DNA of 64,000 nt from Paracentrotus lividus (lineage: Eukaryota > Echinodermata > Echinoidea > Camarodonta > Echinidae): contig CALNVZ010003430.1 of assembly GCA_940671915.1 (NCBI GenBank), positions 16,316,111-16,380,110 of the forward strand, given 5' to 3'. How positions within the stretch are numbered: position 1 is the stretch's first letter; the number at the start of each line of letters is the position of its first letter. The notes under the pieces are model-generated. The model made no database searches. It saw nothing but the letters and a program-made list of their open reading frames with translations, and was not told where the DNA came from. Below are positions 14,701 through 26,700 of this stretch, in pieces. The position numbers and the translations under genes are program-made.

Positions 14701-17700
14701 AAATTTCTGTTTTGTTGTTTATATTTTTTGTAACATGGTAATATTTATTATGGCAGGGAATGGGTGATCTTTGTGTAGCTCCTGATCAGTATATCATGAC
14801 GGAAGCAAGTAAGAGATCAGAAATTTCTGAAGGTAAGACACTAATTCCCATTAAACTTAAGAATAGATTTGTGACTTAATTAATACCCAAAAAAGTCTTA
14901 ATTACACTAAGTTGAACTTTGTAACAATTTCCTAACTTTGAAGATATGTATTTTTTTAGTGTTTATGATTTTGCTGTTTATTGTTTCTGATTATGTTAAA
15001 GCCAATACGAACCAGCAGCCTTGTATAGCACCACCTCAAGTCCTCAACTACTTAATTCTGCCGTGATTCCTAACCCACAATGCAACATCCTGGCAGTTTA
15101 GTCTTATAATTCAGGCCCATTAGAATGATAAAACACTTTTTCATTATACTCAACAAAGTCAAACTGTAATAATTATGTTACTAAATAGTAAAACAAATAC
15201 TTTTCCCCTCAAAACATTTTAGTTTCTCAATACAAAATAAATTGTAGGTTAATTTATACGCTGTATTGTTAATAGTTATCTCAAAGGGTGTATTTTAAGA
15301 CTAGCTATTTATAACACATAGTCCATGAGAGTGTTGCTCAGTTCAGTCTCGCTTTAAAATCCATCTTTAAACTTCTGTACAATGATGGGATTCCCTGAAT
15401 TATGTGGAATCGTTAATATTTAATATTTAAACTTTAATAAAAGAAGCTTAAATGACTTTTTTAAAAAGAGGCGTACATTTCTGAAAAATAATTCAGCTTC
15501 ATTGAGCAATTTCCCAGGAAATTTTGCTCTCCATTTTTCAGGGACACTCTTTGTAATGTGATAATGAACAACTATTTCTTATGAAAGTACATGTAGCAGA
15601 AAATCGTACATTACCTTCCCTCTGTATTTCTTATCAAATCAAGTTTTATTCTTGTTGGGAATAATAGCATAGCATGATACCTAAAATGGACCTGTTATAC
15701 TAATTTACATGTGAATGAAGTATGGCCTTCAGAAAGCATGTAGGCAGCTCTAAGATAACAAACCTACATTGTTTGTTATTGTTAACTGAGGGAAGGGAAA
15801 TATAATTAGAAATGAAAGTCAGATATATATGTATATTACTCATGGAAAATAATGTTGATGGACATTGCTATGTATGAATCATAACAGCTACATTAACCCC
15901 TTGGATACCATATTTATTTGTTTCATTCAAACATACATTTACATTTTGCATGGCTTACATGTATGTACTGGAAACTATTATGCAAACAATATTGTAACAC
16001 CTTTCTGTTCCATTGCCAGCATGAAAATGAATTTTTACTTTGTTGTTATTTGGTAGACATGAAATCAATAAATTACAATTATGAGTAGAATAAACTTGAA
16101 CTTAAACTTATTAATATCCTTAAATCACACCAAATTAGTTAATTTGATGGCAATGATATGTTTAAATTCAAGACATTCAAGGTAGCATTGGGGCTTGGTA
16201 TAATACCATATCATTATACACACTACATGTATTTAGACAAAGCCTGTAAAAAGTGCAAATTGGGTGTCTACAATTGGTAGGTGTAGTTTTCCTCTTCTCC
16301 TGTTATCACTACATTGGGTTGTTTTGTCAGCCTATACAGACAAAACACTACTTTTATAATACATGTTAATTGACCCAGATGTTTATTAAACAAACTTATT
16401 ATGTATGGTATAGAGATCAAAGGCAAATTTAGTTTGAAGGGTTAAATAACCCAGAATGAATGTGATTAAAAATATAAACATGTTGACTCATGCAAAAATT
16501 CATACTGAAAATATTTAAGACTTGAGTCATTTTAATTTTCGACAGGGAATAAAACTTCAGTAGGATGTATTGATAATTTAAATATTTCTAATGAATTTTA
16601 TAAGAGTAATTTGAAAGGAAGATGTGGATTTTGTCAACATAATAGACTTTCAAAACACTCTTATTTCTTTTTAATTTTGTCCAATGTTACAGAGGTCCTT
16701 CAGTACTACATTCAGTGCACTGAGAGCAGTCAAAATCCATTTAGCTTGGTAAGTTCCGACAGAAAAATCAGTTTGGTTGAAATCTGGAGAGGCATTTACC
16801 CATTGTCATAATTCAAGTTTTGTGTAAAGTGATTAATTTTTATAGAAATGGATACCTATTTCTTTTAAGAATGGAGAAAATATAACAAAGAGTCTGTCTC
16901 TTTATCTATCCTCTTAATTTCTGGTTTGTATGGATGAAGCTAAAGAAATGCCATATGTCACCCATCGGTTGTGTAGATCTCCCAAAATTTGAAGCATTTT
17001 CTATCATAATGTTATGAGACAGGAATGACTAATAGGAAGAAATGAGAAGTGGATGTCAGGAAATTGATGACAAAAAGCCTTGGCAACTCCCTTAGTGATT
17101 TCACTGGGTATAAAGAGGAAAACATTTTGTTCAGTTGCATGGTCAGGCAAGGATCTTTCCATGTTTAGTTGAAAAACATCCAATTGTTTACAAAGGTATA
17201 ATAAAAATGGGAACAAAATGGAAGCGAAGAGGTTAAGTGAATTGCCTTTCATTGTAGATTAAGAAATGCAACTCCCAAAGTTTTTACTCTCAAATGTGTT
17301 TGGAAAAAATTTACAAAAAAAAAAGAAAAAAAAAAGAAAAAAAAAAAGAACAGGGTGACATTTTCCTTGTAAATCTTGTTTGTAATTAATCTAGTTAATT
17401 TGATGTGATATTGCTGGGAAATTTGATCTCTTATCTGTTAATTTTGAATAAAAACAGGAAGTACGTGTAGGTGGACATGTTCATTGTATCCTCACTGATA
17501 AGAAAAAAAAAAGATAACACGCAATTTAGAATTCTTTCCGAGGGTAGAATTTAGGTAGAGTTATAAAAAGAATGTTATTAGAAGATATCTCCTTTCTCTT
17601 CTGCTCTAACTAAACTCTTCTCCGGGATTTGATTTGTTTTGAAGTACTGTAAACGTGGAAATTTTCGCGGTACATTAATTTTCGCGGATTTCGCGCAAAG

Positions 17701-20700
17701 ATCGTACGGCGCGAATTTAAAACACGTGAATATATGAGCATGCTTTCTTATGCATGCTTTACATAGGTTAAATTGCGTTCGTACATAAATGCAGCGCGAA
17801 TTTAAGAACCCACAAATATGTTTTGAGGCCTCTACATAATGTAAGCGCGAAAAATTAATCGCGCGAAAATAACAGCGAATACAGTAGTAGTTAGATATCA
17901 GGGGGGCATTTCATCAAAGGACTTGTCGGACGTTTTATCCGACAAACTGTTATAAGCTACTGAAATGCTTGCATCTGATTGGCTGAGAGCAAATTTGTCG
18001 GATAAAACGTCCGACAAGTCCTTTGATGAAACGCCCCCCAGATGTTCATGATACATGTTCAATCTCTGCTTTTTTTTTATTACAGGGTAAAACCCCAATG
18101 GGAAATAATAAGCTCATTTAATAGAAACATTGAATGACGTATAGGATGAACTTTTAGGACAGGCTTTCTTTTTTTCTCCGATTAGGATGAGGAAGTGTGT
18201 GTTCATATATCCTGTGATTGTTCTGAAATGTCACGTATACCCCAGGGATCTAAACAATACTTAACATTAAACATTCCAGTAGAATGTGGAATTCTATTTA
18301 TCACACTTATTTATTCTGCCATTTCACATACCAAATACATGTACATGTATGTGTCGATAAGTGATCTAAAATGGTTCTCAAATTATTGATTGTAATCATA
18401 CGCTGGGTAAATAATGCACTGTGAGTGTTTAACAGTCAGTTATAAATTGGTTGTAAATGTGTATGATAATAGTCTTCAGTGTTATTCAAGAGAATTTTCT
18501 GTCCTTACAAAGTTTTCAAGCTAATCTTTCAGACATTTACACATGGTGTTTGATCAAGTTTACACCTTTTATGAGTAAGGCATTGTCTATAGCAGAACTT
18601 TCCAATGTGATATTGTGTCATGTGACCTTTTAATTTCTCATCAACATAACAGCTTACGATATTGAAACTAAAAGTACTCTGGTCAATCAATCATTTAAAA
18701 GTATTTAATGTCAAACTCTCATATGTCATAAAATACACATATAAGACAGTTGTTTAGGTTAAATTGATCGAACAAATAAAAAATGGGCTATATGGTCCAT
18801 ATACATTGTATGTAGGAAAACTTCCCAAACCGTTAATTCTGCCAATATGATTATCAGCTCAGCTAGAATTTTTTGTTTGTTCGTTTGTTTCCTCTTCCTC
18901 CCCCTTTGATAATTTATATGACAAAATACTCTAATTCCATCTCTGTATAAAAAATATTATATGTTGTGTAAAATTTTATTTTGTTTTGGGTTAGAACAGT
19001 GAGTTGCAATACCAATATTGGAACAGAACAATCCCAAATTGTGATAACTTTGTGATTATTGTGATGATTGGGTTTATGTTGATATATATGCAATAGGATG
19101 TGTATTAAATGGTCAGTGCTTTCTAATCTAGTTCTTTATTTTGTTCATGTTTGATAATTTAAAGGCAATTACTGAAGCAAACAATGACCTTGCTTCAGCC
19201 CAGAAATCTGTTTCATCTCTTGAGGATATGGTTCAAGAATATGCACCCACAGCTAAAGTAAGTATCCTCCCTATCCTTCCATCTTAAATGCTGTTCTATT
19301 AACCCATTTGTGACAATTAATAGCTCAGGTAATCAAGGAATCAAGTTCATTATTATAATTCCTATACACCAGGAATTATAGTAGGCCTCTAAAGATTCTG
19401 AAATTTTGTGAATTCATTGCTCTTGGTACATGCTTCAAGTATGAATAGCAGAATTGAGATTGGGTTATCAGAAGCCTTTTGAGCAAAATTTAGTTTTAAA
19501 TACAAGATACATGTAGTAAGTCTAACTCTATCAACTATCAATATTTGGTTCCAGATTTTGTACTTTTTCCTTGTGGTAACAACTTATTAATTCTGAACAT
19601 TTATGATTGTTCTTATCATTTGGTAATTTGCTTTTGTCTTTTAGATGTACGTTGATGCAGTGCAAGAAACATTGACAGATGTAACATCATATACACAACA
19701 AGTGACAGCATTAGTGGATTGTACAGGCATACATAAAGACTATATCTCAGCTGTACATGGCGTATGTTATGATACGATGTGAGTGGCTTATAAAACGATT
19801 AATATTATTGTAGGGGAGCAATTCATTTTGTATACACAGTGTAATATTTAAAAGCTTAATTATGATAGATACGATGTAAGTTATTTTATTGAGAATAGGG
19901 GGAAAATGTCCTTTGTACTACTAGGGATTCCTGAATATAAATAAGTCAGAACTAAGAGCCCCATGATATTTGTTACTTATTCATTGCATCTGCTACATGG
20001 TCCAGAGGTTGCATCATGGTTTAGTCGCTTCTCAAATAATACATTGGATTTCGACAGTGCCATTTTCCATTTAGATAAAATGCTCAAGACACTTTTACAA
20101 AGAATAGAGATACACTGTAGATATTTTTGGTTCGAATCCCTTCAGAGTCAAAGATTTTTTTCTGACTTTATTTTCATTCATATGCAGATCAAGCATGCAG
20201 TCAAACATAATGGGAGTTATGTTTAAAAGTCCTTTTGTGAACATCACATCTGTAGGATTATTTAAAGATTTGTATCTACAGTCTACATATAATTGTTTGG
20301 TGATGGTTATGAAGAGCTATGACAACCTCGTATACTGAAATCTTTTGACAATTTACAACCAAATTTGGAAAATCGATAACGTTTTGCTCAAAAGACCATT
20401 TTGTATGCTAATACACTCATACATTAAGCTATTATCCAGAAAAAAAAAAGGACATTTAATATAATTGTCCATCCTTATCATTTCTATTTTGTGTTTTCAG
20501 AGCTGGTGTTGGATTCTTGCTGATCAGTGGCATAGTCCTGGGTCTACTGATGACATTGGTTTTGTGTATGTCATCAACATTAGCAGCAAGGATAGCTAGA
20601 AGGTGGGTTATATTACAGAAATGATTCATTCGCATGAGTTCATTTTTTTCAGTAGTTCATCTATCAGTAGAGTCGATGCATCTGTCACACAAAGCCCCGA

Positions 20701-23700
20701 TAGATGCACACAGCCGAGAATGAGAACAGATACAGTGTATAATGTGCAAATAAAGAAACCATCATTGGTTTTATGTATTGATTCTTTTAGATTCTGAAAA
20801 AGAAAGCTTTCTTTTACCTGGCTTAAAATGTCAAGACCATGACTAAAGTGGACCTCTAAATCCTTTAATTTGACCAAGAAATTATTTCTTCAATCTTTCT
20901 TGCAAATTATTCGTTCAGATTATGCAGTGTAGTTATGAACAATGATTCTTACTTTATATAAGTTGAATGACATTCTTGTGCAAATTCTTTAACCATTTAT
21001 GCGCTAATGTTCCAATTTTGCACATTCTTACAATTAAATCCAACATTTGTAATAATTAGTTTTTCTCTGTCACATTTGTAGGAGAGAAGCTAACAATTTA
21101 AGCTGAAGTATTTATGTGACATTTAAAGAAAAGTTTTTTGTATCAATGGGTGCAATAAGTGAATCAGAATTCAACAAAATTGTTATTCCGTTCTCTATTT
21201 TTCTCCTTTTGACAGAAAAATAAACTATGAGGTAGATCAAGAAGATCCTTTCCTTCCACCTCCAACCTCTACAGCTACCTTGGAGAGGTTTAGAAGAAGA
21301 AATCAAGAACCACCAACAGATTCAGCTCGGGTTACACCTCCTCTTGCTCCTATCTCACCAACAAGACCCCACTCACAACATGGCTTTGGGTAAGTTACCC
21401 CCCCCACCCGCATTCACTTAGCAGCCTGTATCCAGCATGTTCTCTTAGCCTCCCCCTCACTACCCTCACACCTACTAGACCCCACTAGGCATGGCTTTGG
21501 GTAAGTTACCCCACCCCTCCTTGTCACCAACCACACCCCATGCACGTGCTCTGGGTGAGCTAACCTACCCACCCCTCCCTCTCTTTCTGTAATATACCAG
21601 ACCTCACTCAGAGCATGTCTTTATACCCCACGCCAAACCCCATCCCTACCCTTACCCCTTGCTCTCTAATGTACCAGATCCCACTTACCACATGGCTTTG
21701 GGTAAGTTACACCATACCTCCCACCTAGATGACCCCACTCACAACATGGCTTACGGTAAGTTACCCCACCCCTGCCCTCTCACCTATAATACACTACTTG
21801 CAACATTGCTTTAGGTAAGTTCCTCCATCCCTTATGCCCCTCCCCATCCCACTTACTAGACCCCACTCACAAAATGGCTTAAGGTAAGTTACCCCAACCC
21901 TCCCTCCCCACGTACCAGATGGCACTTCAGTGTGGCTTTGGGAACGGTACTCTTCCTTGTCCCCTACCCCTCCCTATCCACCTACAGAGCACCCGCCTAA
22001 CGGCATGATTTGGGCTAGTTATACTCTCCATCCCCCTTCTAACACTCCTTAGTATTAGAAACATTTACTCAATTTAATTTCATCTAACCGTCATCATGAT
22101 TGCAGTTGATCTATGAACCTTCATCCTATACCACAAAACCAAACCAATAATAGTCTACCATTAATGTTAACTAATATACTTTTCTCGTATGACGCTTATT
22201 TTGCTTACAGTCTGACATTACAGTCAACCTTGCCTAAGTCAGATCTTTTGGGATTAGAAAATATTTGTAACTTAGAAAAGTTGACTTTTGAATGGTTCAA
22301 AACAATATGATATAAAGAGAAGGCGACGTGAAGGGGCATTTACTTAGGTGCTTTTTCTTTTATATCCTTGTATTCATTTCCCCTATATTCCAGTATGTTA
22401 TGCCTATTATAATCATGCTGCTTTCCAAATGGCATTGTTTGCTATGAGGTATATGTTCATTTAAAATATCAACTTTTATCCGTTTATCATGTAATTTGGT
22501 ATTTATTGTAATGCAAGAGTAACCTTTTTAAAAATGAAAATCCAATCTTGACGGAAAGTTATGGAATAAAAGCAGAAACATTTAAGAAACATAGTACTCA
22601 AAGTTTTAACTAAATAGGGAAGTCTAATTTCCAACTAAAAAAAATATATATTGAAACTCCATTACAGTGCCTGGATACTGAAGACAAAATACAATCTGCA
22701 GATTCTGACATTCATAATAAACGTACTGCTCTATGAGCAAACATACTCGTACTCTCTCATAATGCCCTTTAGAGAGATATTTGCCCCATATCATCCATGT
22801 TGCCCTCGTTTCCGATATCATACGGACTGGTTTTGTCTCATTTACTCATTTGTATAGCTTGCAAATGTGTGGCATTATTTGTATCCATATTGGTTAATGT
22901 GTACCTTAATTGAGTAACGTGATTCAATTCAATATGTAACCCTTTTCACATTTATTTCATTATTTGTCGCCCTTTTTCATTTCATTTCATGACAATTACT
23001 CCGGCAACAATTGCTCTGCTGTAAGTTCTATACAATAATCAAATGTCTAACTCAGATCTGGACTTATTTCAACATTATCCCCTACCCTACCCTAAAGCTT
23101 ACCCTAAACTTAAAGCCCTATTGCATCCCTACATCTTATTAAGAAAATAAAACCTGGAGCAGATTGCTGCCTGAGCGATTGTCGCAGGAAAACTTTTCGC
23201 CAGAGCAATTGTTGCTAGAGAAAATGTCTTGCTACCGTTCATTCAGCATACATGTATTTATATTATACAACGTGCAATCTTTATTCAGGAGGCAGGTTTA
23301 TTAAATGAAACATGTAACCCTTATTCAACAGTTTTATTATATTCAGTTTATTGACCTTGTTCAATCAGCAGGTTGTATTAAATGTAATATGTAACCCTTA
23401 TTCAGCCGGCAGGTTCCGACTCCACCTCGATACCACAGATATGAACCGCAAGTATCCCAGTTGCATTGTGGGATTGGTCACATGACCGATCAGTTAGCAC
23501 AGACTATTGTGTCTTTTCTGCTACTTGGCTCTTATAACATGATGAATAAGATCAGAACATCTCATAATCAAGAATTACATGTACAGAATTAGAATCCTTT
23601 GTTTTTAGGGTAATCAAAAATAAAAGAATAAAAGTTCTTTTGGATTTAATATTCAAGAAATGAGGTTGTATTGTATGAGTTTCTTCTGGTCGGAAGGGAA

Positions 23701-26700
23701 GGTACCTATAAAATTTTTTGTTTCACAAAGAATTCCTAAAAATTGCTCTTCATCGCACAAGTCTGACCAGTATGTATTCCGTATAGTGAGATTACTGGCA
23801 GAGAAAAAAAGAACATGTAAGCCAAAATTGTCATCTAAATATGTATTGTACACTTAGCATAATTTCTTGATTTTAATGGTATATTCATCACAGTTTTAAT
23901 AAATAAATTGCCTCGTATCAAAGTGAAAAGTTTTGTGACGACTGATTTGCGAAAATAAAAAATACTGCAAAAATAACCACTTTTACATAATAATAGAATG
24001 TCCTTATCAATATCTTTTGGATGAATGTTCAAATAGTAGAAACTGTATTCGTCCGAATAATAAAATATTCTTATTCATGATTAAGATGAAGTTTCAGAGA
24101 GCCAAGTAGTTAAGATGTGATTCTAGTCTTGTGTTTTGATTGTCTCATATTGACCCTAATGTGATGCAGTATAATGTCTTGTCTAACTTGTAGATTATAT
24201 ATTCATCTTATTTCTTTCATTCACTATATCACTTATATGTTTTAGCTTTGACCTCATTTTGACCTTTGACCTCATTGTGATCTAGTGTGCATGGTTTCAT
24301 TTCTTTTTTGCATCTTGTTCCACTCACAATGGGAGGTGGAAACTACATTTGAGCATCATGAACAGGACCCAAGAGCGCCACCTATAGGAGGACTTCAACA
24401 CTCATCATGTAGGGGATTAAATAGCAATACTAATTAGACGAACTCTGCCTCTGATATATATATCACCTGAATTATACCACATATCTATTTTGACTATTAC
24501 AAGTCCCTGAACTATCAACTACTTAGAAAGATGCTCAGGCATTTCTGTAGTGTCTGGCGACTATCACACATTTACCTCACTTGGGTCATGTGTGGCACAT
24601 GAAGATTAATGCCTTACAAAAGGTTTTTAGTGCTTTGGCATAATCTTGTACCTCATGATTCAGTTCGATGACTTGTCCACTAAACGATCCTCTCTTTATT
24701 TATTAAGGAGCCAGTATCAACACCTAATGATGGATCTTAACTTCTTTTTAATAGAAATAAATTACCCTTCACAAGATCTCATTTAACATCATTAATAGCA
24801 GAGCATAAAACTAACCGTTTTCATTAATTACTAATAATCAGCTAACCAAAAAGCATGCATTAATAACAGTATAATCAAATTGTATGATATCAATTGCATG
24901 TTCAGTAATTGAAACTGAAAGTGAATTGGCAATAATGAGCATTAATATTCACAATTTATTTTGCATCCTTGAATTTTATTGATGTAAATAGCTGACAAGA
25001 AAGTTACCAGCTTTGTTGTTTTCTCCTGAATGAGGAAATAAATTGCATTTTGGAACAATGGATTATAATTCTGTGTAGTGGAGAAAATTGCTGTTTCAAT
25101 AAAACAGTGCTTCATCTACATGATGCTCATTTGCATCATAGTTTTGGGCTTAATTACTCAAAATACACTGGTTTAGCATGAGAACTTTAAACATATATAT
25201 TTCCTTGTACTGTAAATTTGGATTACAGCCCCCAAGTAATAGAATAGATTAAATCACAATTAATGAGAAGGTCATCTTGCCTGACTGAGATGTTTCAGTA
25301 CAACTGCAAACCAGGAAATATGAATCCCAATATCTACCCCCTGGACAACCACCCCACATGACAATCACCTCCTTTCAACTGCCTCTTGTATAATCACCCT
25401 TGGTAAAACTTCTTTTTTTTTAAACAACTACCCCCCCCCCTCCCTGGAAAATTAACAATGGGCCAAATACCCCTCCTTTAGCACAATTACCCTTGGGACA
25501 ACTAACCCCTCTCCCTATCTTATCAACTATCCCCATGGTTAGGGTTAGGGGATAGTTGCCCTAGAGGTTAATTGACCTGTTGGGAACTTGCCCTCAGGAT
25601 AGTTGTCCTAGAGATAAGTTATCCTGTTTTCCGGCGGTGGTTTTTAGATGTCCTGGAACCTGGAAAATATATTACACATTAACACACTTCCATAGACCAA
25701 GACAGAATTTAAGTTATTATCTCTGGAGGATAAATATTGAGGTTAGGTTTGATGTTTGTTTCTCTCCAGTCCCTTTGACATGGTGAACACCCGTGCTACC
25801 GGTCGTACATCCTACGTCTCACATCAGAGGGATAGTTATCTGGAAGATCAACCTAATAGAAGCAACTATGACACACCCCCTCCCACTGTGAGTCTCTCAT
25901 CCAATGCATGCAAAAACTCACTATGCAACTATATTCTATGTCATTCTATTTCTTATGATATTCTATGTGTTATATATCATTGTATAGTCATTGTTTATTG
26001 TTGTATGTGACCCATCATCTCAAAACCAGCAATAAGTCACCCAAACTCACTTTTTTGTTTGTGTGTTTCAGTAAACAGGGGTTTAAAAGTACTCTGATGA
26101 TATATAGCACTTGATAAAGTAAAATCCAGTTAGATATTGGGTAAATTATTGTTAAAATGAGTAAAAATGGTAATTTTGTCTGTGACAAAGATTCTGCTCA
26201 ATTTTTAAAGCTCTGGGCTCTTTTTGACTCATTTTTAGTCCACTAGCTCTCGTTTATTGGATAACCAGTTCTTTTTTTTGCAATTAAATGTTAAATTCAG
26301 GGCAATCAAAATGGTCTCTTCACTGAAACAAACTTTTGCATTTCTCTCCCCCTTCTCTCTCTCTCTCTTTCTCCCTCCACACTTTCCCCTATTTAATCAG
26401 CTGTTGAAATGACAAATTATTAGTGGTTTTGAGTTGTCAGGTTAATATGATTGTTATGTTGTGGTACATGTGTGTTTGTTATAACAAGGGTTTGATGCTA
26501 GCAGTGGACCGGTACAAATGGGCCCCTCTCATTTGACCTTAAATTTGCAGCCAATGCATAGATTAAAACATTTTGAAATTATAACACAAGCCAAAATATG
26601 CACCCTTCAAAAATACAACAAAAAAAGAAAAAAGAAAGAAGAACAAAAAAAACAAAAAAACAACCACACTAGTTTTCATGTTGATCCATATGAAACAATT

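Noticed and set aside
15000..15140. Similarity to 29050-29210 (TCACCTCAAGTC, CAGTTTAGTCTTAT, GGCCCA)
   Set aside because: Probably an old dispersed repeat, but the match is too patchy for boundaries.
17898..18098. 66-codon frame on the minus strand
   Set aside because: Lies on the 143-bp foldback MITE.
20125..20150. GGTTCGAATCC, a tRNA B-box-like sequence
   Set aside because: No A-box at the right distance and no cloverleaf could be drawn; probably chance or an ancient SINE remnant.
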